Source: Alphaproteobacteria bacterium (GTDB lineage Bacteria; Pseudomonadota; Alphaproteobacteria; Rhizobiales; Devosiaceae). From it: DNA of 10,081 nt. Of this stretch, positions 1 to 5,870 are shown in pieces. The DNA lies in assembly GCA_024279575.1 (NCBI GenBank), contig JAJRRJ010000205.1, positions 1 through 10,081 of the forward strand, given 5' to 3'. The notes below the pieces were generated by a model, which was not told the origin of the DNA, searched no databases, and saw only the letters and a list, made by a program, of their open reading frames with translations. Both the position numbers and the translations under genes were made by a program. The stretch's first letter is position 1. Each line of letters opens with the position of its first letter.

Positions 1-141
1 ACTGCCACCCTTGAGGCAGGTCAGGGAATTTTGTGCAATAACTCCCTTCACAATCGGACCGCTTTTGACCCTGAAAAAGATCGCAGCAGTGATCGCCTGA
101 TTTTCAGGATACGTTTTCACAATCGAGTAAAAGGAACCTGA
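1..141 (+). CDS. C-terminal end of a probable TauD/TfdA-like Fe(II)/2-oxoglutarate dioxygenase (partial)
   Basis: An open frame enters from the left edge and ends at TGA 139-141, giving 46 residues. The visible part runs LEAGQGILCNNSLHNRTAF and then an RLIFR segment. In TauD/TfdA-type dioxygenases the last conserved block has a glycine-containing turn, an Asn, the distal iron-binding His, and about 11-15 residues later an Arg-x3-Arg pair that binds 2-oxoglutarate. Here His17 of the fragment is followed 15 residues later by Arg32 and then Arg36, which fits. The HxD motif and the rest lie outside the window, so the substrate cannot be stated. Some family members release sulfite from sulfonates, which would suit the siroheme gene downstream, but this is inference. 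The family call is likely but rests on a short fragment. Confidence 0.55.
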   Translation, partial: TATLEAGQGILCNNSLHNRTAFDPEKDRSSDRLIFRIRFHNRVKGT

Positions 142-146
142 TCACT

Positions 147-344
147 ATGGCAAAGCTAAGTGATTTAATTATCCAACACCCTGAAGTCGACAATTTCGCC
201 GCACTGGAAAATCTGGTGGCCCATGCCGGGGAATCTGGAATTATGTTTTTGGAATTTGATCTTAAACCCGATTACAAAGACACCCCGAAAAAATGGGAAT
301 GGAAACTGGAGGCCGCTTTTACGCGCGGGATTCAATATGACTGA
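147..344 (+). CDS. Small conserved-looking hypothetical protein, 65 aa
   Basis: I do not recognise this family. It starts 5 bases after the dioxygenase stop, and an AAAGGA ribosome-binding site (130-135) lies inside the end of that gene, which fits translation in one operon. The 65-residue product is soluble, has no membrane segment or signal peptide, and contains no cysteine. Its C-terminal half is charged and aromatic (DYKDTPKKWEWKLEAAF), ending in a GIQYD tail. Its stop overlaps the start of the next small gene by 8 bases. The tight packing between two genes on the same strand supports a real gene. Function is unknown; a partner or accessory protein of the neighbouring small protein is one possibility. 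Confidence 0.6.
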   Translation: MAKLSDLIIQHPEVDNFAALENLVAHAGESGIMFLEFDLKPDYKDTPKKWEWKLEAAFTRGIQYD

Positions 345-555
345 GGAAAAAGTTGTCGACCGCTCCAGTCACGCCCTTCCCTATGGCCGCACACTTAATT
401 TCAAAACTGTCACCCATGACGATGGTTTTTCACTTTTGCGCATGACCATTCGCGAAGGGCGCCGTTTTACCATTATTGATCTGGATGAGAATTCGGCCAA
501 AGCCCTCAGTGCGGATCTTGCTGACTGGGCCAAAAACAAATCAGGCACCAGCTAA
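337..555 (+). CDS. Small hypothetical protein, 72 aa, translationally coupled to the preceding gene
   Basis: I do not recognise this family with certainty. I chose ATG 337 rather than the in-frame ATG at 223, because the longer form would overlap the upstream gene almost entirely and the protein-like sequence starts at MTEEKVVDRS. The start lies in ATGACTGA, overlapping the previous stop by 8 bases with only a weak GGGA upstream, so translation is probably coupled. The product is soluble, with alternating hydrophobic residues suggesting a small beta-rich domain (GFSLLRMTIREGRRFTIIDL) and then a helix (ENSAKALSADLADWAKNK). It has no cysteines and no membrane segment. It sits 31 bases upstream of cysG in what appears to be the same operon, so a role linked to siroheme or its enzymes is possible but unproven. 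Confidence 0.6.
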   Translation: MTEEKVVDRSSHALPYGRTLNFKTVTHDDGFSLLRMTIREGRRFTIIDLDENSAKALSADLADWAKNKSGTS

Positions 556-586
556 TTCTATTCAACAAAAGGCATCGTTAAGGCAA

Positions 587-2026
587 ATGGATTTTCTTCC
601 GGTATTTTTAGACATTAAAGGCAAGCGCGTATTGGTTGATGGTGGGGGCACTGTTGCGGCAAGACGCGTACAAAGCGCCCTTAAGGCCGGAGCCAATGTC
701 AGCGTTTTTGATCAAAATCCAGGCGACGAATTTGCGCCCCTGCTTTCCCATGACAATTTGACCATTCACAACCGCCTGCCTCAGGCAAGCGACTTCGACG
801 ATGTCATCATTGCCTACGGGGCCTCTGAAGACCCTGCGCGCGACAAGTTTTTGGCCCAAACAGCGCGCCAAAAAAAAATTCTGGTAAACGTTGCCGATGT
901 TTTTGAATATTGCGACTTTATCACCCCCTCAGTGGTTGATCGCAGTCCCCTTGTCGTTGCGATTTCATCATCAGGTACAGCGCCTGTCATTGCCCGCATC
1001 ATGCGGGCACGCATCGAATCTCTTATTCCAGCAACCTATGGGCGCCTGGCTGAATTCCTGGGGGGCTTTCGTCAGGCAGTCGCTGATAAAATATCGAGCA
1101 CCGTTGACAGGCGACATTTTTGGGAACGTGTAATTGATGGTCCCGTTGGTGACCTGTTTCTGGCAGGTGATCAGAAAAACGCTGAACAACGCCTGCTTTC
1201 CTCCCTTGAAAAGGTTGGCAAACAGGAATCAAAAGCAAATACCGGCGAAGTTTACCTGGTAGGCGCTGGCCCCGGCGACCCCGACCTGTTGACCTTTCGT
1301 GCCTTAAGACTAATGCAGCGCGCTGATGTGGTTCTGTATGACCGCCTCGTTAGTGACGATATTTTAACACTGGTTCGCCGGGACGCCGAACGGATAAATG
1401 TAGGCAAACGCCCAAAAAACCATACCATGGAGCAACAGGACATTTCCCAGATGCTGGCAGATCTGGCACTGAAGGGAAAACGTGTGTTGCGCCTCAAGGG
1501 GGGCGACCCGTTCATTTTTGGTCGCGGCGGTGAAGAAATCGAAAAGCTGGGTCAGCACAATATTCCTTTTCAGGTTGTGCCGGGCATCACCGCATCGATC
1601 GGTGCAGCCTCCTACGCCGGCATCCCCTTAACCCATCGGGACCATGCCCAATCCTGCATTTTTATTACCGCCCACGGCAAAGACGGGGTGCTGAACCTGG
1701 ACTGGGACGCCCTGCTCCGCCCCTCACAGACCGTCGCAATTTATATGGGCCTGTCCAATTTACAACAATTGGCCAAAGAATTTGTTGCCCATGGTGCGGA
1801 TCCAAACGTACCTGCCGCACTGATTGAAAACGCCACCTGTTCCAATCAGCAGGTTGTCATTGGCACGGTAAAAACCCTGTTTGATGAAGCAACAAAAGCC
1901 AAAGTTAAAGGCCCTTCAATCATCATAATTGGCGATGTGGTTAAGCTCCATTCTCAATTAAAGTGGATAACCCCAACCCAAAACGATACGCATGCCATGA
2001 GCTTGCAGGCTCAAAAACGACTTTAG
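587..2026 (+). CDS. cysG: Siroheme synthase CysG (uroporphyrinogen-III C-methyltransferase / precorrin-2 dehydrogenase / sirohydrochlorin ferrochelatase)
   Basis: A 479-residue cytoplasmic enzyme that makes siroheme from uroporphyrinogen III by two SAM-dependent methylations, NAD-dependent oxidation and iron insertion. Residues 1-215 are the dehydrogenase/chelatase half: an NAD-binding GGGTVAARR at 19-27, Asp104 in NVAD (the catalytic Asp104 of Salmonella CysG), the block FITPSVVDRSPLVVAISSSG and a Ser at 128, the phosphorylated position in Salmonella. Residues 221-465 are the methyltransferase half: VGAGPGDPDLLT, YDRLVSDDIL, a LRLKGGDPFIFGRGGEE signature near 301-317, VPGITA and the YMG motif near 386-388. 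Length and domain order match the enterobacterial trifunctional enzyme. ATG 587 is preferred over the in-frame ATG 476 because homology begins at MDFLPVFLDIKGK. The gene follows two small ORFs and precedes an ArsR regulator by 52 bases. Confidence 0.97.
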   Translation: MDFLPVFLDIKGKRVLVDGGGTVAARRVQSALKAGANVSVFDQNPGDEFAPLLSHDNLTIHNRLPQASDFDDVIIAYGASEDPARDKFLAQTARQKKILVNVADVFEYCDFITPSVVDRSPLVVAISSSGTAPVIARIMRARIESLIPATYGRLAEFLGGFRQAVADKISSTVDRRHFWERVIDGPVGDLFLAGDQKNAEQRLLSSLEKVGKQESKANTGEVYLVGAGPGDPDLLTFRALRLMQRADVVLYDRLVSDDILTLVRRDAERINVGKRPKNHTMEQQDISQMLADLALKGKRVLRLKGGDPFIFGRGGEEIEKLGQHNIPFQVVPGITASIGAASYAGIPLTHRDHAQSCIFITAHGKDGVLNLDWDALLRPSQTVAIYMGLSNLQQLAKEFVAHGADPNVPAALIENATCSNQQVVIGTVKTLFDEATKAKVKGPSIIIIGDVVKLHSQLKWITPTQNDTHAMSLQAQKRL

Positions 2027-2029
2027 CAA

Positions 2030-2039
2030 AAGGCGCCTT
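2030..2039. promoter_or_regulatory. Perfect 10-base palindrome between cysG and the ArsR gene
   Basis: AAGGCGCCTT is a perfect palindrome starting 3 bases after the cysG stop and about 40 bases before the regulator start. A dyad here could be part of an operator for the ArsR-type protein, which commonly controls its own gene. It is short, GC-centred and unlike the AT-rich dyads usual for this family, so it may be chance. Confidence 0.15.
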
Positions 2040-2078
2040 GTACCATCCCTCGCCTTATCAACGTAAAGTGAAAACCAA

Positions 2079-2423
2079 ATGTCTGATGTGACGCCAAAAA
2101 CACAAATTCCAGATTCTGCGCGCATGCTGGAAAATGCAGAATACACAACAGATTTTCTCAAATACATTGCCCATGCCGGGCGATTGATGATCCTTTGCCG
2201 CCTGAGCGAGGGCCCCGCCAGTGTGGCAGAACTGGAAGAAACCCTCACAGTTCCCCAAACGTCAGTGTCAAAGCAACTTGCGCGTCTGCGCCGAAAAGGG
2301 TTGGTAGAATTTAAGCGTGAGGGGCGTTCAATTATTTATTCCCTGTCCGACGAACGCGCCCGCGAGCTGGTCGGCACATTGTATAAGCTGTTTTGCGAAC
2401 CGCAAAACAAGTGCAAGCTTTAG
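2079..2423 (+). CDS. ArsR/SmtB-family transcriptional repressor, SqrR/BigR-like (probable persulfide sensor)
   Basis: A 114-residue winged-helix DNA-binding repressor. Helices at about 22-45 lead into the helix-turn-helix at about 47-73 (SVAELEETLTVPQTSVSKQL, then ARLRRKGLV), followed by the beta wing FKREGRSIIYSL at 78-89 and a C-terminal helix. It carries Cys40 in RLMILCRL and Cys106 in KLFCEP, 66 residues apart. That is the spacing of Cys41 and Cys107 in Rhodobacter capsulatus SqrR, which form a polysulfide bridge and release DNA on sulfide exposure. No metal-binding CVC motif of the ArsR/SmtB metal sensors is present. A third cysteine, Cys112, sits near the C-terminus. The ribosome-binding site is weak. 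The gene follows cysG and ends 13 bases from the convergent hemC-like gene. Sulfur sensing is inferred from the cysteine geometry; the family assignment is secure. Confidence 0.9.
   Translation: MSDVTPKTQIPDSARMLENAEYTTDFLKYIAHAGRLMILCRLSEGPASVAELEETLTVPQTSVSKQLARLRRKGLVEFKREGRSIIYSLSDERARELVGTLYKLFCEPQNKCKL
2389..2409. repeat. 9-bp perfect inverted repeat at the convergent 3' ends of arsR and hemC
   Basis: TGTTTTGCG, a 3-base loop AAC, and CGCAAAACA form a 9-bp perfect stem. It lies within the last codons of the ArsR gene, including the Cys106 codon, and 28-48 bases beyond the hemC-like stop on the other strand. It could act as a 3'-end or bidirectional terminator structure, but neither strand shows a clear T-run right after it, so function is uncertain. 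Confidence 0.35.
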
Positions 2424-2436
2424 TCGCGCGAAAAAC

Positions 2437-3969
2437 CTACTTCGCCCCCATCCCCTTAAACATCTCTTTCCACTGATTTTCATTTACAAAAACATAGAGT
2501 GGCGTGTTTTTACCCAAAATCTCATGAATTATATCAAATGTTTGCCCCATTCCACACGAATGAACTCCATTGACTATTTCTGGAAACAATTCCAAAGCCC
2601 GCTTAAACAAAGAACCGCTACGCCAATAAAAATACTTTTTTGAACCGGGACTGAAATCAGTGGATTTTGCCTTAAGAACATAGGTTGCAACGCTGGGAAA
2701 ACTGGGGCTGTCGCGATGGGTAAGCGTTAGCCAATTAATATCACCCCCCCACAGATGTTCAATTTGGCGCGCTCTCCCTGCCCCCAGATTATCATCGCAC
2801 CCACAAACCCAGATACCCTGTGCAGCAAATTCGAACCAGCTTTTCACACCGCTGGCCCAAATCAACTGATCCCCGATCGCCCTCAAATAACTCTGGGGTA
2901 TGGCAGAGCTGGCAAGTAATAGCGCATCAGCCTTTTTCATCTCCGCAAGAGATTTTTCAGATATCAAAACTGGTTCCCGCACAAAAAAATCACCACTTTT
3001 GAGGGGTGGGCAAATCTCATTTTCTTCAATATTGCTCCAGTCAACACCAGGTCTGACCACCTCAAATTGATCCAGATTTTCTCCCGCATCCGTCATGCCA
3101 CGCAACGCAAAAATTTTGCCAAGTTCACGCGTTTCAACACAAACTCCAATTTTCTGATGGCATCCGCCACCATAGAGTTTGAGAATTTTACGCTCTGCCT
3201 CAACATCCTCAAAGGTTCCCAAATGATTGATTTTTGCCAACAATTTGACCAGATCATTCCGCCCGGATGCAACTTCTACGACCAACGCCCCCTGAGCGGC
3301 GGCAGGCGGATTGCAACTCACTGGCAACACCATCCACTGACATTGTTCAATTCCGTGCCTGATTTTTTTGACACTGCTGGCAAAATTATCATGCCTCCGG
3401 CTTAAATCCTGCGCACCAAGCAACCGGTCAATGGCCGCCTTTGCCACCACCAGCCCGTGCGCATCCCCGCCCAGCAACTTATCCAGACGCGTTTGGATGT
3501 TTCCACGCACATCCTCAAAACGAATCCGCTTGACCCCACCCGGCATAGCTCGTTTCAGAAAGCCAGTAAGATTGTGCATACGGCGCGGTGATGAAGATAA
3601 AAGTCGCAACTCACTATTTTGTTCGACTTCCTTCAATACGGACTTTTTAATCAATAGAAGATCACGAGGATCTGCCCGATTCAGGGTTGCTGCCAACATA
3701 GTGGAGCCATCATTCTCAGTGGGTAGATCCTTCCACGAATGCACCACCATATCCACATCGCCATCTAACAGCTTTTGGCGAAAATCCTGCGTAAACACCC
3801 CCTGACTTGGCATTTTCCACAAGGGATCCTGTTGGTTTTGATCTCCCAATGAGGAGGAAAATACATAGGAAACGTTCAGTTTAACAAACTGTTTTTGTAG
3901 CGCATCGCCCACCATATAGGCCTGAATGCGCGCCAAATCACTTTTCCTTGCCCCAATTGTCAGTTGCAT
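2437..3969 (-). CDS. hemC: Hydroxymethylbilane synthase fused to a uroporphyrinogen-III synthase-like domain (HemC-HemD)
   Basis: A 510-residue cytoplasmic tetrapyrrole enzyme. Residues 1-300 match HemC, which joins four porphobilinogens into hydroxymethylbilane. Visible are IGARKSDLA (Arg8, Ser10), HSWKDLP with the catalytic Asp at 81, SSSPRR with the substrate arginines 129-130, DVRGNIQTRL (153-162), the AAIDRL helix, AAAQGALVVE, and YGGGCHQKIG with Cys270, the dipyrromethane attachment residue. The sequence is divergent (HSWKD for HSLKD/HSMKD, AAAQGA for AVGQGA), yet every residue needed for catalysis is kept. Residues 320-510 lack HemC features and look like HemD: an ADALLLASSAIPQSY segment, WASGVKSW, GIWVCGCDDNLG, then a second lobe with FYWRSGSLFKRALELFP and CGMGQTFDIIHEI, resembling the HemD serine and Gly-x-x-Thr blocks. 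The start has an AGGAAAG site at 3978-3984. HemC is clear; HemD is an inference from weak similarity. Confidence 0.85.
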   Translation of the reverse strand: MQLTIGARKSDLARIQAYMVGDALQKQFVKLNVSYVFSSSLGDQNQQDPLWKMPSQGVFTQDFRQKLLDGDVDMVVHSWKDLPTENDGSTMLAATLNRADPRDLLLIKKSVLKEVEQNSELRLLSSSPRRMHNLTGFLKRAMPGGVKRIRFEDVRGNIQTRLDKLLGGDAHGLVVAKAAIDRLLGAQDLSRRHDNFASSVKKIRHGIEQCQWMVLPVSCNPPAAAQGALVVEVASGRNDLVKLLAKINHLGTFEDVEAERKILKLYGGGCHQKIGVCVETRELGKIFALRGMTDAGENLDQFEVVRPGVDWSNIEENEICPPLKSGDFFVREPVLISEKSLAEMKKADALLLASSAIPQSYLRAIGDQLIWASGVKSWFEFAAQGIWVCGCDDNLGAGRARQIEHLWGGDINWLTLTHRDSPSFPSVATYVLKAKSTDFSPGSKKYFYWRSGSLFKRALELFPEIVNGVHSCGMGQTFDIIHEILGKNTPLYVFVNENQWKEMFKGMGAK

Positions 3970-4087
3970 AACAACTTCTTTCCTATGAATTCACTGAAGG
4001 CCCAAAATGCAGAAGCAACGACCATCGACCATTCTTCCATCATGTCACCAATTTGGCCCTGTATACCATTTTACCGGCAGTCCAAAA

Positions 4088-4428
4088 ATGAAAAATGAAG
4101 AAACCTCCCCTGACAAAAATCAGAAAAAGCCACCTGCCTCTATTTTGCCTTTGGCCTCAACCTGATACTGGGCATGGGCACGGTGTTTGTTCAAACCAGC
4201 GCCAATACACTTTTCCAGTCATCCCCTGAGGAACTGCGTGGGCGGGTGATGGGCGTTGCACAATCATTTATGGGTGCTGCCTCTTTTCTTGCCATGGGAT
4301 TTGCAGGCTTTGTCGCAGAATGGATCGGATTTACACCGGTTTTAGCCATAGTAGGCGCAATTCCGGTTATTGCTGGCATGGTGTTTTTGACAAGTAAAAG
4401 AGCTGGCCCGGTAACATCCTCAAAGTGA
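4088..4428 (+). pseudogene. Remnant of a major facilitator superfamily (MFS) transporter
   Basis: The frame open from 4114 to the stop at 4426-4428 encodes the last ~100 residues of an MFS permease: a helix GLNLILGMGTVFVQTSANTL, then the conserved loop SSPEELRGRVMGVAQSF, and two further membrane helices (AASFLAMGFAGFVAEWIG and VLAIVGAIPVIAGMVFL). An intact MFS protein has about 400 residues and 12 helices. The first ATG in this frame, at 4174, would cut into a helix and has no ribosome-binding site. In another frame, ATG 4088 opens a 25-codon polar stretch (MKNEETSPDKNQKKPPASIL) that could be the original cytoplasmic N-terminus. If so, the gene lost its middle by an out-of-frame internal deletion near 4140-4165. 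The C-terminal remnant is clear; the N-terminal link is a guess. Confidence 0.6.
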
Positions 4429-4610
4429 CCTCCCCAAAGTAAAAAAGCCGCCGCGGGTCCATGTCCAAAACCATATGAGGCCACGGCTCTGGACATACAA
4501 CAACGAACGGCCCAATATGGGCATTGGAGGTACACTACCAAAACAAAACGACTAACCGCAGCCTGAACTCTACTTTCAAAATATGTCAATAATGGAGGGG
4601 TTACCGCTCT
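4429..4610 (+). other. nqr operon leader / upstream region with small inverted repeats
   Basis: This 182-base gap separates the MFS remnant from nqrA and must hold the nqr promoter if the operon has its own. I see no convincing -35/-10 pair. It has several small dyads: ATGTCCA (4461-4467) with TGGACAT (4490-4496); AGCCG (4446-4450) with CGGCT (4484-4488), interleaved with the first so the two could be alternatives; and GCCCA-ATA-TGGGC (4510-4522). A GGAGGGG ribosome-binding site at 4594-4600 sits 10 bases before nqrA. No known riboswitch is recognised. Confidence 0.4.
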
Positions 4611-5870
4611 ATGAAAATCAGAATTGACCATGGATTGGATATTGTGGATCGTGGCGCAAAACCACCAACAGAAACCGAAAAAACAGTGGTTAAATCCGTT
4701 GCTTTGCAGGGCTTGGATTATATAGGCATACGCCCGAAAATGCTTGTAAAAACTGGTGATAATATCACACAGGGACAAACTCTGTTTGTTGATCGCAAGC
4801 GTCCTGAAATTCGTTTTGTAGCGCCCGGAACGGGGACAGTGACATCTATTGAGTACGCTCATAAACGCATGCTTGATGTTCTGACAATTCATCTAAAAGG
4901 AGATGAAGCCACCTCTTTTAATGTGCCGAACTCCTTTAATCGCAAAAATATCCAGGAGCTATTGCTTAATGCCGGTATGTGGAACGCATTCCTCACACGC
5001 CCCTTTGGTAAAATTCCTGACCCCTTTTCAGTTCCGGCGGCCATTTTTGTTACGGCGATGGATACCGGCCCTTTAGCGCCTGATGTAGCCAGCGTAATTT
5101 TAGAACAATTTGAGCTTTTTCAATCTGGCCTTGAATTGATTGAGTATTTAACTGACGGCACGGTTTTTATCTGTCACGCGCCAAATCTGGACCTAAGCAA
5201 AACAGAAAACTCTCGAATAAAAACTGTTGAGTTTTCCGGTCGCCATCCTGCCGGCCTGCCCGGCACCCACATAAACAGACTTTATCGGGCAAGTGAGAAG
5301 CGCACCGTTTGGCACATTGGCTATCAGGACGTTATTGCGCTTGGTGGATTGCTTGTTACAAATAAATATTGGGCAAAGAGAACCATTGCAATTGCTGGAT
5401 CTGGTATTAAAAATCCGTTTCTGACCCACACGCGGGTTGGTGCAAACATTAGCGATTTGCTGACTGATAAATTGCAAGAAAGCAATTTGCAGGTGTTTTC
5501 CGGCTCTTTGTTGTCTGGGCACAGGGCAAAATTCCTTGGGCGATTTCACACCCGGATTTCTGTCATAAAAGAAACACTCAACGCACCCAAATGGCAGTTT
5601 CTCAAGCACATACTGCAACCATTACCAAAGAATAATTCAGGATCAATAATCCCCATTTCAGCACTTGAGGGAGCATTGGCGCTTGATATTTTGCCAGTCC
5701 CATTAATACGCTCCCTAAGCATTGGAGATGCGCATAGCGCGAAACGGCTTGGGTGCTTGGAGCTCATTGAGGAGGACGTTGCTTTGCTCACATATATATG
5801 CGCCAGCAAAAACAATTACGGCATTCTCCTGCGTGAAATATTGGATGAATTGGAGATGAAGGGAGCATGA
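4611..5870 (+). CDS. nqrA: Na+-translocating NADH:quinone oxidoreductase subunit A
   Basis: NqrA is the cytoplasmic, membrane-attached subunit of the Na+-pumping NADH:ubiquinone oxidoreductase and is bound to NqrB. The 419-residue product is slightly shorter than the ~446 of Vibrio NqrA. Matches in order are the N-terminal GLDIVDRG segment, IGIRPKMLVKTGD (38-50, a barrel-sandwich/biotinyl-like fold), APGTGTV (71-77), LTRPFGKIPDP (128-138), FVTAMDTGPLAPD (146-158), HPAGLPGTH (212-220), WHIGYQDVIALGG, and the C-terminal SAKRLGCLELIEEDVALLTY block. No cofactor is expected in this subunit. The start is fixed by GGAGGGG 10 bases upstream. The stop overlaps nqrB by 4 bases (ATGA), so translation is coupled. 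It is the first gene of the six-gene operon in the standard nqrABCDEF order. Confidence 0.97.
   Translation: MKIRIDHGLDIVDRGAKPPTETEKTVVKSVALQGLDYIGIRPKMLVKTGDNITQGQTLFVDRKRPEIRFVAPGTGTVTSIEYAHKRMLDVLTIHLKGDEATSFNVPNSFNRKNIQELLLNAGMWNAFLTRPFGKIPDPFSVPAAIFVTAMDTGPLAPDVASVILEQFELFQSGLELIEYLTDGTVFICHAPNLDLSKTENSRIKTVEFSGRHPAGLPGTHINRLYRASEKRTVWHIGYQDVIALGGLLVTNKYWAKRTIAIAGSGIKNPFLTHTRVGANISDLLTDKLQESNLQVFSGSLLSGHRAKFLGRFHTRISVIKETLNAPKWQFLKHILQPLPKNNSGSIIPISALEGALALDILPVPLIRSLSIGDAHSAKRLGCLELIEEDVALLTYICASKNNYGILLREILDELEMKGA

Noticed and set aside
476..586. N-terminal extension of CysG from ATG 476
   Set aside because: It overlaps the small upstream gene in another frame, and the CysG alignment including Asp104 numbering begins at ATG 587.
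3368..3805. Plus-strand open frame of 145 residues inside the hemC-like gene
   Set aside because: It is the complement of conserved HemC coding sequence; its product is Ser/Arg-rich and low in structure.
4501..4600. A sigma-70 promoter directly before nqrA
   Set aside because: AT-rich stretches exist but no pair of boxes with proper spacing stood out, so none is claimed.
4191..4892. Minus-strand open frame of 233 residues across the MFS remnant and the nqrA start
   Set aside because: It overlaps two sequences with clear homology on the other strand, is rich in Cys and His without pattern, and shows no recognisable domain.
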